This document shows positions 24,575 to 32,806 of a DNA stretch of 64,000 bases, one piece after another. The stretch is taken from NCBI RefSeq assembly GCF_050563525.1, contig NZ_JBNXUN010000006.1, positions 248,001-312,000 on the forward strand. Reading direction: 5' to 3'. Below the pieces are notes generated by a model. The model saw only the letters and a list, made by a program, of their open reading frames with translations, ran no database searches and was not told the DNA's origin. The stretch's first letter is position 1; each line of letters starts with the position of its first letter. This DNA is from Falsiroseomonas sp050563525. Lineage in GTDB: Bacteria > Pseudomonadota > Alphaproteobacteria > Acetobacterales > Acetobacteraceae. A program made the position numbers and the translations under genes.

Positions 24575-27157
24575 GTGGGGGCTGGGGGAAGCAAAGGGCG
24601 GCCCGGGATCGGGTCTCGCCGCTTCGGCGTGCATCTGCTGCGCATGGTCCTGGCCGTCACCCTGCCCCTCGTCGTGCTCGGCGCCGGGCTGGTGGTCTGG
24701 GCGGCCGAGGGGCGGCGTGACGCCGCGCTCGCTGCCATCGGCGCCACCGCACATGCGTTGCAGACCGCTGTGGACCGCGAGCTGGACCTGACCGTTGCGG
24801 CGCTCGAGGCGCTGTCCACCTCGCCCTCCCTCGACCAGGCACTGGCCTCCGGGCCGGGCAGCCCTGATGCGGTGGCGTTCCGCGATCAGGCGCTGTCCCT
24901 GGTGGCGCGTCGCGCCGCGTCCCTGTCGATGATCTGGCTGATCCCTGCCCCGGCCGGCGATGGGGTGCGGGAGACGCTGGTGCCGGTGCCGGTGGTCAAC
25001 ACGCAGGTTCCGGCCGGGCAGGCGCCGCCCGCGCTGGGCCAGGTCCGCTACCCACCGCGCCCGATCGGCGATGCGCCCACACCAGGCACCGCCGTCCGCA
25101 CCGCCATCCAGACGGGCCGGGTGCATGTCGGCGATCTGGTGCAGGGTTCCGTCGCCGGCTGGACCATCGTGGTGACGCTGCCGGTCTGGCGCGGCGACCG
25201 CGTCGTCGGCGTGCTCGGCGCCGGCATCCGGCCCTCGCATCTGGGCGGGGTGATGCGGGCGGAGCTGGCGGCGGGCGCCGGCGTGGCGGCGCTGGTGGAC
25301 CGTGGTGGCGTCATCATCGCCCGCACCGTGCCGGAGCACGCGGATACCGGCCGCCCCGCCGCCGCCGGCGCCATCGCCTTCCAGCGCAACCCATCCGTTC
25401 GTGAGGCGCGCGAAGCGGTGTCCCTGCTGGAGGGAACGCCGGTCCATGCTTATTTCCGCAGGCTCGACCTGGCACCCTTCGCCCTGGCCTATGGCGCGCC
25501 ACGGGCGCTGGTGGACGGGCCGCTGCGCAGCGCGTTGCTGGCGGCGATCGGGGGCGGGCTGGCGGCGCTCGCCCTCGCCGCCGCCGCCGCCCTGTGGTTC
25601 GGCCGGCGACTGGGGGCGGAGGTCGCGGCGCTCGGCGCCGATGCGCTGCGCCTGGCCAAGGGCCGCCCCCTGCCCGACCGTCCGGCCTCCCAGGTGCGGG
25701 AGGTAGAGGCGGCGCGCGGGGCGCTGCTGGGCTCGACCGCGGCGCTCGCCGCCAGCGAGGCCCGGTTCAACCGCGCCGTCGCGGCCGCCCGCATGGGCAC
25801 CTGGGAATGGGATGCCATCGCCAATCGCCTGACCGGGTCGCCCGGCCGGGAAGCCCTTTACGGTCGCGCGCCCGGGTCGCTGCCGACGCGGGAGGCGCTG
25901 CTGGAGGCGGTGCATCCCGAGGACCGGGGGGCCGTCGCCGCCGCCGGCCGCAAGGCGACCGATCCGGCCGGCGACGGTGACTACGTCGCCGAGTTCCGCA
26001 CCGTCTGGCCGGACGGCACCATTCGCTGGCTGCGCAGCAAGGGCCGCGCCGAGTTCGCGCCCGACGGCAAGCCGGTGCGGATGAGCGGTGCCGTGGTGGA
26101 CGTGACCGAGCGCCGGCTGGCAGAGGCGGCGCTTCGCGACAGCGAACGCCGGCTGCGCCTGGCACAGGAAGCGGCCGGGATCGGCGTGTGGGAGCGCGAC
26201 CTGGTGACCGGCGAGGCCACCTGGTCGGTGCAGGAATACCGGCTGCATGGCATGGACCCGGGCCAGCCGCCGCCCAGCCTGGCGGAGCTGCGCGCCATGA
26301 TCCTGGCGCCCGACCAGCCCCTGGGCCTGCTTTCGGACCGGCTGCGGGAGGCGGCGGCGGACAGCACGCCCGACACGGAGGCGGCGGCGCAGGCCAGCGA
26401 GTACCGCATCCGCCGGCCCGATACCGACGCCATCCGCTGGTTGCAGGTGTTCGGCCGCGTGCTGCCCGGCCCGGACGGCCGCCCGGCCCGCGTCATCGGC
26501 GTCAGCCTGGACGTCACCGAGCGGCGCGAGGCGGAGGAGCGCCAGTCCCTGCTGGCGCGCGAGGTCGACCACCGCGCCAAGAACGCCCTGGCGGTCGCGC
26601 TCTCCGTCGTGCAGCTGGCACCGCGCGATGCGCCACCCGGGCAATTCGCCACCGCAGTGACGGACCGTATCGCCGCCATGGCACGGGCGCATTCGCTGCT
26701 GGCCGACTCCGGCTGGTCCGGCGCCGATTTCGGTACGCTGGCGGAAGGCGAACTGGCGACCCATGCCGGGCATGTGACGCTGGCCGGACCGCCGGTGCGG
26801 CTGGCGGCGGCGGCGGCGCAACCGGTGGCGATGGTGCTGCACGAACTCGCCGCCAATGCCGCGCGGCACGGCGCGCTGTCGCAGCCCGGCGGGTCCGTGG
26901 CGCTGTCCTGGGAGGTGACGGGCTGCGACGCCCTGCGCCTGGTCTGGCGCGAGTCCGGCGGACCGGAGGTTGCCGGGCCGCCGACGCGCAGCGGCTTCGG
27001 CAGCCGGCTCATCGCGTCCCTGACCAAGCGCCAGCTTGGTGGCGCAGCCAGCTTCGACTGGTCCGATCCGGCCGGGCTGGTGGCGACGGTGAAGGTGCCG
27101 GCGGCGCAACTGGTGGGCGCGCGGCCGGCTGGTGGCCAGGAAAGCTTGTGTGCCTGA
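24575..27157 (+). CDS. HWE-family sensor histidine kinase with extracytoplasmic cache-like and PAS domains
   Basis: An 860-residue membrane kinase. The GTG start at 24575 follows GGAGG by eight bases. A hydrophobic helix at residues 18-40, a periplasmic cache-like region to about 305, and a second helix at about 320-345 form the input part. Two PAS/PAC domains follow (roughly 390-520 and 525-655), ending in VSLDVTERREAEE. The kinase core has His666 in EVDHRAKNA, an N box HELAANAARHG, and the WxE motif LVWRESGG that defines HWE kinases. No response regulator is adjacent. The stop lies inside an alternative longer reading of the next gene. Confidence 0.9.
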   Translation: MGAGGSKGRPGIGSRRFGVHLLRMVLAVTLPLVVLGAGLVVWAAEGRRDAALAAIGATAHALQTAVDRELDLTVAALEALSTSPSLDQALASGPGSPDAVAFRDQALSLVARRAASLSMIWLIPAPAGDGVRETLVPVPVVNTQVPAGQAPPALGQVRYPPRPIGDAPTPGTAVRTAIQTGRVHVGDLVQGSVAGWTIVVTLPVWRGDRVVGVLGAGIRPSHLGGVMRAELAAGAGVAALVDRGGVIIARTVPEHADTGRPAAAGAIAFQRNPSVREAREAVSLLEGTPVHAYFRRLDLAPFALAYGAPRALVDGPLRSALLAAIGGGLAALALAAAAALWFGRRLGAEVAALGADALRLAKGRPLPDRPASQVREVEAARGALLGSTAALAASEARFNRAVAAARMGTWEWDAIANRLTGSPGREALYGRAPGSLPTREALLEAVHPEDRGAVAAAGRKATDPAGDGDYVAEFRTVWPDGTIRWLRSKGRAEFAPDGKPVRMSGAVVDVTERRLAEAALRDSERRLRLAQEAAGIGVWERDLVTGEATWSVQEYRLHGMDPGQPPPSLAELRAMILAPDQPLGLLSDRLREAAADSTPDTEAAAQASEYRIRRPDTDAIRWLQVFGRVLPGPDGRPARVIGVSLDVTERREAEERQSLLAREVDHRAKNALAVALSVVQLAPRDAPPGQFATAVTDRIAAMARAHSLLADSGWSGADFGTLAEGELATHAGHVTLAGPPVRLAAAAAQPVAMVLHELAANAARHGALSQPGGSVALSWEVTGCDALRLVWRESGGPEVAGPPTRSGFGSRLIASLTKRQLGGAASFDWSDPAGLVATVKVPAAQLVGARPAGGQESLCA

Positions 27158-27227
27158 CCCGCAGCCCCGGACTTGCGATGCGCCCCCCATACCCCAAGAT
27201 TTCGTCGCGTTCATGAGGGAGGATGCG

Positions 27228-28244
27228 ATGCGCCGCCGCGATCTGCTGACCCTGGCCGGAGCCACCCTGGCCGCCCCCGCCCTGCTGAAATCCGCCCCGG
27301 CCGCCGCCGCGCCGGCTGTGCCGCCCGGCTACCGGATGACCTGGTTCGATGCCAAGGCCCCGGGCGTGACCGGCCGCATCGGCTCGCGCGACATCACCGC
27401 GTCCGGTGACGGCACCTTCTGGTTCTGCGGCCAGCGCAACGGCACGCTGAACCGGCTGGACCCGCGGACGGGCGCCATCCACGACGTGAAGCTCGGCGAG
27501 GGCTCCGCCCCGCATGGCGTCATCATGGGCCCGGATGGCGGCGCCTGGGTGACGGATGGCGGGCAGAACGCCATCGTGCGCGTCGACCCGCGCGACCACC
27601 GCGTGCAGGTCTGGAAGCTGCCGGAGCGGTTTCCCAACGGCAACCTGAACACCGGCGTGTTCGACCAGCAGGGCACCTACTGGTTCACCGGGCAGAACGG
27701 GTTGTATGGCCGCTTCAAGCCGGCCTCCGAACGGCTGGATGTATGGGAGGCGCCGCGCGGCCGTGGCCCCTACGGCATCACCCGCACCCCACAGGGCGGC
27801 ATCTGGTATGTCTCGCTCGCCGGCAACCACCTGGCACAGATCGAGGACCTGGACACCGCCCGGGTCCGCATCGTCGAGCCGCCGACGCCGAACCAGGGTG
27901 CCCGCCGGGTCTGGACCGATAGCCTGGGGCGGCTGTGGATCAGCGAGTGGAACAGCGGCAACGTCTCCGTGCATGACCCGCGCGACGGGTCCTGGAAGGC
28001 CTGGCGCCTACCGGGGGAACGGCCGCGGGCCTATTCGGTCTGGGTCGATCCCGCGGACAAGGTGTGGCTGACGGACTTCCCGGCGAACGCCATCGTCCGC
28101 TTTGACCCGGCGGATGAGAGCTTCCTGGCGTTCCCCTCCGACCGCCCCGGCGCCAATGTCCGCCAGATGGACGGCATCGCGGGCGAAGCCTGGGGCGGCG
28201 AGAGCGGCACCGACCGCATCGTGCGGATCGAATACGGCCTTTGA
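27228..28244 (+). CDS. Vgb-like (virginiamycin B lyase family) secreted beta-propeller protein
   Basis: A 338-residue exported protein. The start at 27228 has GAGGGAGG five bases upstream; it gives a Tat-type signal (MRRRDLL, then a hydrophobic run ending AAAA). The body is a repeat of about 42 residues with the Vgb pattern of PxG(I/V) and W(V/F)TD blades: APHGVIMGPDGGAWVTDGG, NTGVFDQQGTYWFTG, PYGITRTPQGGIWYVS, ARRVWTDSLGRLWISEW, AYSVWVDPADKVWLTDF. Streptogramin lyase activity is unlikely in this context; these propellers are often electron-transfer or binding partners, here beside a cytochrome c. Confidence 0.85.
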   Translation: MRRRDLLTLAGATLAAPALLKSAPAAAAPAVPPGYRMTWFDAKAPGVTGRIGSRDITASGDGTFWFCGQRNGTLNRLDPRTGAIHDVKLGEGSAPHGVIMGPDGGAWVTDGGQNAIVRVDPRDHRVQVWKLPERFPNGNLNTGVFDQQGTYWFTGQNGLYGRFKPASERLDVWEAPRGRGPYGITRTPQGGIWYVSLAGNHLAQIEDLDTARVRIVEPPTPNQGARRVWTDSLGRLWISEWNSGNVSVHDPRDGSWKAWRLPGERPRAYSVWVDPADKVWLTDFPANAIVRFDPADESFLAFPSDRPGANVRQMDGIAGEAWGGESGTDRIVRIEYGL

Positions 28245-28260
28245 CCGTGACGCCGAAAAT

Positions 28261-28300
28261 CCCTCTCCCCCTGCCCCAGGGGGAGAGGGTTGGGTGAGGG
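28261..28300. repeat. REP-like palindrome (13-bp arms) with GGTTGGGTGAGGG tail
   Basis: CCCTCTCCCCCTG (28261-28273) and CAGGGGGAGAGGG (28277-28289) are perfect 13-base inverted arms around CCC, followed by the tail TTGGGTGAGGG. I recall this being a dispersed intergenic element in many proteobacterial genomes. It follows the propeller gene stop by 16 bases and may also act as a terminator. It is the only copy I found in the window. Confidence 0.75.
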
Positions 28301-28665
28301 GGTCAGGCGCCGCCCTTGCCATCGCCCTGCTGACCTTGGCCTCCTCCGCCCAGGCCCAGAATGGTCGCGCCATTTTCGAGAACCACTGCGCCAGTTGTCA
28401 CGCCGTGGAACGCGACGCGCCCGAACAGGCCGGCCCTAATCTGCACGGCGTGATGGGCCGCAGAGTCGGCGGCGCCGCGGCCTTCGGCTATTCGCCCGTG
28501 CTCGAAGCCGCCCGGGACGCCGGCGAAACCTGGGACCGCGACCGCATGGTCCGCTTCCTGGCTGACCCGGAAGAGATGTATCCGGGCCTCTGGATGGGCG
28601 CCAACGGGCTGCGCCAGGCGGCCGAACGCGAGGCAGTGGCGGACTACCTTCAATCCGTCAGGTAG
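28294..28665 (+). CDS. Small class I c-type cytochrome
   Basis: A 123-residue monohaem cytochrome c. The best start is GTG at 28294, after a GGGAGAGGG purine run, giving a signal peptide (hydrophobic residues 6-18, cleavage near SAQAQ). The haem site is CASCH (Cys32, Cys35, His36), followed by GPNLHGVMGRRVGG, FGYS and a likely axial Met in LWMGANG, as in cytochrome c2/c550. The GTG lies within the tail of a REP-like element. It probably passes electrons in the periplasm for the neighbouring propeller protein or to the aa3 oxidase. It converges with the carboxypeptidase gene, overlapping by 16 bases. Confidence 0.85.
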   Translation: MRGSGAALAIALLTLASSAQAQNGRAIFENHCASCHAVERDAPEQAGPNLHGVMGRRVGGAAAFGYSPVLEAARDAGETWDRDRMVRFLADPEEMYPGLWMGANGLRQAAEREAVADYLQSVR

Positions 28666-30131
28666 CGCGCCGTCAGGTGCGCGGTGAAATCCGCCGGGTC
28701 CAGCCGCTTGCCCGTCGCCGACTGCAACAGGTCCTGGAACCCCAGCCGCGCGCCCTGGCCATGCACCGCGCCGCGCAGCCAGGCCATCATCGGCGCCATG
28801 TCGCCACGCGCCAGTTGGGCATCGAGGTCCGGTTCCGCCCGCCGCAGCGCCGCCATCAACTGCGCCGCGGCCATGGCGCCCAGGGTGTAGCTGGGAAAGT
28901 AGCCGAAGGCGCCGTCATGCCAGTGGATGTCCTGCAGGCAGCCCAGCGCGTCGTTAGGCGGGGTGATGCCGAGCGCCTTGGACAGGCCGGAATTCCACGC
29001 CTCCGGCAGGTCGGCGACCTCGAGCCCGCCCTCGATCATCGCGCGCTCCAGCCTGAAGCGCAGGATGACATGGGCCGGATAGGTCATCTCATCCGCATCG
29101 ACGCGGATGAAGCCGCGTTCCACGCGGCGCCAATGCCGAGCCAGGTTGGCCGCGGTGTAGGCCGCCGCATCGCCGCCGAAGGCCGCGTGCAGCTTGGTGC
29201 CAAGAAAGGCGAGGAAGGCGTCGGACCGGCAGGCCTGCATCTCCACGATCAGCGACTGCGATTCATGCGCCGCCATCCCAGCCGCCTCGCCCACCGGCTG
29301 GCGGGCGAAGGCTTCAGGCAGGCCGCGTTCGTACATCGCGTGGCCGGTCTCGTGCAGCACGCCGAGCAGCGCCTTGGCGACGTTGGACTCGTCGTAGAAG
29401 GTCGTGATGCGGACATCGGTGGGCGTGCCGCCGCAGAACGGGTGCAGGCTTTCGTCCAGCCGGGCGTGGTCGAAATCCAGCCCGACCGCCTGCGCCATCG
29501 CCTTGCACAGGTCGCGCTGCGCCGGCACCGGGAACGGCCCGGGCAGCGGCAGCGCGGCGCCACGGCGGGACTGGATCGCCTCCGCCCGCGGCAGGGCCTC
29601 CGCCAGCCAGGATTCGTAGGCTGAGAAGACCGGGTCTACGTCCTCGGCGGTGACGCCGCGCTGGTAGCCATCCATCAGGGCATCATAAGGCGCCATGGCC
29701 AACGCATCGCCAAGGCCCTGCGCCACCTCCCGCTGCAACCGCACCACTTCTTCAAGGTACGGGCGCACCAGGGCGAAGTCGGCCGAAGCCTTGGCCTGGC
29801 GCCAGATCTTCTCGCAGGCGGAATTGGCACGCTCCACCGCCTCGACCAGCGCGGTCGGCAAAGCGGTGGCGCGCAGGTGGGCGTGGCGCATCAGGTCGAG
29901 GTTGGCCTGGTCCCATTGCCCCTCGGCGGAGGCCTCCGCCAGGTCCAGCGTCACCTCGGGCGAGACCAGCAATTCGTGCCGCAGCCCGGCCAGCGCCGCG
30001 AGTTGTTCGCCCCGCGCCGCGCCACCACCCGGCGGCATCATGGCGCTGGCATCCCAATGCAGCATCCCGGCGGCCTCGCCGAGGGCACACAGGCGGGCGA
30101 AGCGGGCGGTCAGTCTTGCATAGGCGGGCAT
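28650..30131 (-). CDS. M32 family metallocarboxypeptidase
   Basis: A 493-residue mostly helical zinc carboxypeptidase of the M32 (thermostable carboxypeptidase 1) family, which trims C-terminal residues from peptides. The zinc site is HETGH (His260, Glu261, His264), the third ligand Glu is in AAHESQSLIVEMQ, and DESLHPFCGG with DVRITTFY are conserved M32 blocks. Length is normal. Its start overlaps the end of surf1 by 22 bases, so it is the tail of the oxidase operon. Confidence 0.93.
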   Translation of the reverse strand: MPAYARLTARFARLCALGEAAGMLHWDASAMMPPGGGAARGEQLAALAGLRHELLVSPEVTLDLAEASAEGQWDQANLDLMRHAHLRATALPTALVEAVERANSACEKIWRQAKASADFALVRPYLEEVVRLQREVAQGLGDALAMAPYDALMDGYQRGVTAEDVDPVFSAYESWLAEALPRAEAIQSRRGAALPLPGPFPVPAQRDLCKAMAQAVGLDFDHARLDESLHPFCGGTPTDVRITTFYDESNVAKALLGVLHETGHAMYERGLPEAFARQPVGEAAGMAAHESQSLIVEMQACRSDAFLAFLGTKLHAAFGGDAAAYTAANLARHWRRVERGFIRVDADEMTYPAHVILRFRLERAMIEGGLEVADLPEAWNSGLSKALGITPPNDALGCLQDIHWHDGAFGYFPSYTLGAMAAAQLMAALRRAEPDLDAQLARGDMAPMMAWLRGAVHGQGARLGFQDLLQSATGKRLDPADFTAHLTARYLTD

Positions 30132-30796
30132 GCGGGCTCCCTCAGGCGGCGGCGGGCCCAGACGGCGAAGACGCCGAGCAGGGACAGCGCCAGCCCGTAC
30201 CAGGTGATGGCGTAGCCGAGATGACTGTTGGTGGGTCGCGGCAGCGTCCGTGCCGGATCGGGCAGGCCGTTGGCCGGACCCAGCACGACGAGTCCGAAGG
30301 GCGCGATTTGCGGCAGGCCGAGCGCCTCGGCGATCTCCGCCGGCACGAAGCTGTAGAATTTGCGGCCCGCGGCGTCGTTGGTGGCGGCGAAGAAGCCCGG
30401 CGATTCGGCGGGGCGGATGTAGCCCTCCACCGTCACCGCGCCTTCCGGCCGGGCGATCGGCACGCGGCTTTCGAGCGGCACCCAGCCGCGATCGACCAGC
30501 AGCGACGGCGCATCATCCCGCAGCAGCGGCACCAGCAGGTGGCTGCCGAGGATCGCGCCACGCACCTCGAGGCCCAGCAGGGCCTCCCGCGCATGGTCGA
30601 AGCGGCCGGTGGCGGCGACCTTGGTCCAGGGGCGCGGATCAAGGGTGATGGGGACGGCGGGGGCGGCCTCGGCGGCGGCGATCTCGGCCAGCAGGTCGTT
30701 CTTCCAGTGCATCCGCTGCAGCTGCCAGGTGCCGAGGAACAGCAGCACGCCCAGCACCGGCAGCGCCACCAGCGCCGGCAGCAGCAGGCGCCTCAT
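30110..30796 (-). CDS. surf1: SURF1 family cytochrome oxidase assembly protein
   Basis: A 228-residue membrane protein with an N-terminal helix (LLLPALVALPVLGVLLFLGTWQLQR) and a C-terminal helix (residues 195-215). The SURF1 marks GTWQLQRMHWK, VDRGWVP near residue 115 and the final HLGYAITWYGLAL are present. SURF1 helps insert haem a into subunit I of aa3 oxidase. The ATG at 30796 overlaps the DUF983 stop by four bases. Confidence 0.93.
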   Translation of the reverse strand: MRRLLLPALVALPVLGVLLFLGTWQLQRMHWKNDLLAEIAAAEAAPAVPITLDPRPWTKVAATGRFDHAREALLGLEVRGAILGSHLLVPLLRDDAPSLLVDRGWVPLESRVPIARPEGAVTVEGYIRPAESPGFFAATNDAAGRKFYSFVPAEIAEALGLPQIAPFGLVVLGPANGLPDPARTLPRPTNSHLGYAITWYGLALSLLGVFAVWARRRLREPACPPMQD

Positions 30797-31134
30797 GGGT
30801 GTCGCTGGCGCCAGGTCAGCGCGATCAGCGCCGCCTTGGCGAAGCGCATGGTGAGGATAGCGGCCGGGATCAGCAGCGCGGGCCAGAGCAGCGCGTGGAC
30901 CCAGAGCGGCGGCTCCAGCCGGAATTCCACCAGGAAGGCGCCGATCATGGTCAGGGCGCCGAGCACGAAGATGCCGAGCACCGCCGGCCCGTCGCCCGAA
31001 TCCTGCGCCGAAAGATCCAGGCCACATTCGGCGCAGGCGGGCACGACGGCCAGCGGCCCGGTGAACAGGGCACCCTGGCCGCAGCGCGGGCAGCGGCCGA
31101 GGCCGGCCGCCCGCCAGAAGCCAGGACTAGTGAT
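30793..31134 (-). CDS. DUF983 family protein with no canonical start codon at the expected place
   Basis: A DUF983 protein of about 113 residues, common in aa3 oxidase operons. It has two CxxC pairs (RCPRCGQG and ACAECGLD) that look like a zinc ribbon, then two hydrophobic helices. The homologous start would lie just before TSPGFWRAAGLGRC, where the only coupled codon is ATC at 31134, overlapping the ctaE stop. The nearest standard in-frame start upstream is TTG at 31227, deep inside ctaE; a GTG further in would remove the first CxxC. Initiation from ATC, or a sequence difference, is inferred. Confidence 0.75.
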   Translation of the reverse strand: MTSPGFWRAAGLGRCPRCGQGALFTGPLAVVPACAECGLDLSAQDSGDGPAVLGIFVLGALTMIGAFLVEFRLEPPLWVHALLWPALLIPAAILTMRFAKAALIALTWRQRHP

Positions 31135-31963
31135 GCGCGATCTCGCCGGCGCCCCACCAGTAGATCGAGACGAACAGGAACAGCCAGACCACGTCGACGA
31201 AGTGCCAGTACCAGGCCGCCGCCTCAAAGCCGAAATGCTTCTCCGGCGTGAACTGCCCGCGGATCGCGCGGATCAGGCAGACGGCCAGGAAGATGGTGCC
31301 GACGATCACGTGGAAGCCGTGGAAGCCGGTGGCGAGGAAGAAGACGGAGGGATAGACGCCGCCGGTGAACTGGAACGGCGCCTCCATGTACTCCACCACC
31401 TGGAAGAAGGTGAAGAACAGGCCGAGGAACACGGTCAGCGCCAAGCCGAGGATCAGGCTGCGGCGATCGTTTTCCAGCAGCGCGTGGTGCGCCCAGGTGA
31501 CGGTGCAGCCAGACAGCAGCAGGATCAGGGTGTTGAGCAGCGGCAGGCCGAGCGGGTCGAAGGTCAGCGTGCCGGCCGGCGGCCAGACCGCAGTGGCGGC
31601 GGCGGTGCCGGAGACATGGTCCGGGTACAGCGCGAAGTGGAAATAGGCCCAGAAGAACGCGACGAAGAACATGACCTCCGACGCGATGAACAGGATCATC
31701 CCGTACCGCAGGCCGAGGCGCACGACCGGCGAATGAAGGCCCTTGGCCGCGCTTTCCTTCAGGATGTCGCGCCACCAGAAGAACATCGTGGCCAGCACGC
31801 CGGCCACGCCGACGCCGAGCATCCACCAGCTGTTGTAGTGCGCGATCATGATGATGCCGAGCACCAGAGCGCCACCCGCGAAGGCGCCCAGTAGCGGCCA
31901 CGGCGAAGGGTCCACCAGGTGGTAGGGATGCTTGTAGGTGGGGTGGCCGGTTTCGCTTGCCAT
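31127..31963 (-). CDS. ctaE: Cytochrome c oxidase subunit III
   Basis: A 278-residue membrane protein with seven hydrophobic segments. Diagnostic stretches are HPYHLVDPSPWPL at the start, LFIASEVMFFVAFFWAYFH in helix three with the buried Glu, TWAHHAL, FQVVEYMEAPF, GFHGFHV and WYWHFVDVVWLFLF at the end. Subunit III protects the aa3 catalytic core and aids proton uptake. It follows ctaG after 93 bases that hold a direct repeat. Confidence 0.96.
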   Translation of the reverse strand: MASETGHPTYKHPYHLVDPSPWPLLGAFAGGALVLGIIMIAHYNSWWMLGVGVAGVLATMFFWWRDILKESAAKGLHSPVVRLGLRYGMILFIASEVMFFVAFFWAYFHFALYPDHVSGTAAATAVWPPAGTLTFDPLGLPLLNTLILLLSGCTVTWAHHALLENDRRSLILGLALTVFLGLFFTFFQVVEYMEAPFQFTGGVYPSVFFLATGFHGFHVIVGTIFLAVCLIRAIRGQFTPEKHFGFEAAAWYWHFVDVVWLFLFVSIYWWGAGEIAHH

Positions 31964-31997
31964 GGGTCGTCCTGGTCTCACTGGTCTCGATCGGGGG

Positions 31998-32038
31998 CCG
32001 TCCGGCCGGCGGGCATCAATCCTGAAAACCGTCCGGCC
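31998..32038. repeat. 10-bp direct repeat, 31-bp period, between ctaG and ctaE
   Basis: CCGTCCGGCC occurs at 31998-32007 and again at 32029-32038, exactly 31 bases apart (about three helical turns), in the only sizeable gap inside the oxidase operon. It may be a regulator site or an RNA feature controlling ctaE; function is not known. Confidence 0.4.
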
Positions 32039-32056
32039 TTCAAGTAACCCGGGTGG

Positions 32057-32674
32057 TCATTGCGTCTGGCTGGGCGGACGGCCGACATGCGGGCCGGCCG
32101 AGGCCAGGGCGCCGGCGCGCTCAGCATCCTTCAGGCTGCGGAAGAAGGTGTAGCTGACGGTGATGGTCCGGATGTCGCGCGTATTGGGGTCCTGCGCGAT
32201 GGCCGGGTCGATCCAGAAGGCCAGCGGCATGTCCACATGCTGGCCCGGCGTCAGGGTCTGCTCCTCGAAGCAGAAGCAGGCTGTCTTGTGGAAGTACTTG
32301 CCGACGACTTCTGGGGTGACGTTGTAGGTAGATATGCCGGTGGAGGGGCGTTCGCCGGTGCTGGTCGCGTTGTAGAAGGCGACACCCTCCTCCCCCACCC
32401 GCAGCCGAAGGCTTGGCGCGGCCGGCGTGAAACGCCAGGGCAGGTCGGGCTGGGTGTTGGCGTTGAAGCGTATGGTCATCACCTGCTCGCCGGCGCCAGG
32501 CGCCGCGGCGCTGCCGATCATCGGCGTGCCGTTGAAGCCGGTGACGCGGCAGAACAGGTCGTACAGCGGCACCGCGGCGAAGCTGACGCCGACCATGCCG
32601 GCGACACCGGTGAACGCCGCCAGCACGGTGCGGCGGTTGCGGCGTTCCATCTGCTGCTTGCGGGCGGCGTCCAC
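32057..32674 (-). CDS. ctaG: Cytochrome c oxidase assembly protein CtaG (Cox11), CuB insertion
   Basis: A 205-residue copper chaperone with one N-terminal transmembrane helix (residues 15-40) and an immunoglobulin-like periplasmic domain. The copper motif is CFCFEEQ with preceding FHKTA; YDLFCRVTGFNGT near the helix is conserved. Cox11 delivers CuB to subunit I. The GTG start at 32674 is three bases after the CoxF-like stop; there is no in-frame ATG until MERRNRR eight codons later, which is an alternative. Confidence 0.94.
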   Translation of the reverse strand: MDAARKQQMERRNRRTVLAAFTGVAGMVGVSFAAVPLYDLFCRVTGFNGTPMIGSAAAPGAGEQVMTIRFNANTQPDLPWRFTPAAPSLRLRVGEEGVAFYNATSTGERPSTGISTYNVTPEVVGKYFHKTACFCFEEQTLTPGQHVDMPLAFWIDPAIAQDPNTRDIRTITVSYTFFRSLKDAERAGALASAGPHVGRPPSQTQ

Positions 32675-32677
32675 CGG

Positions 32678-32806
32678 TCAGGCTCCCAACAGCTTCGCGG
32701 TTGCGATGAAGTAGAACAGCACGACGAGGGCCAGCAGCGCGGCCAGCATGGCCCAGTTGCGGCCGCGGCGGCGCTTCTCGAAAGCGGTGCGTTCCTCGGG
32801 CGTCAT
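32678..32806 (-). CDS. coxF: Small single-span oxidase operon protein (CoxF-like), 42 residues
   Basis: A 42-residue protein with a charged N-terminus (MTPEERTAFEKRRRGRN) and one transmembrane helix (residues 18-38). Its ATG overlaps the ctaB stop (ATGA) and its stop is three bases before ctaG. Position and form match CoxF-like proteins in alphaproteobacterial oxidase operons; the role is not established. Its small size makes it easy to miss. Confidence 0.8.
   Translation of the reverse strand: MTPEERTAFEKRRRGRNWAMLAALLALVVLFYFIATAKLLGA

Noticed and set aside
23960..27265. 1101-codon minus-strand frame opposite the sensor kinase
   Set aside because: The kinase on the plus strand has full motifs; the antisense frame shows no domain and crosses a divergent promoter.
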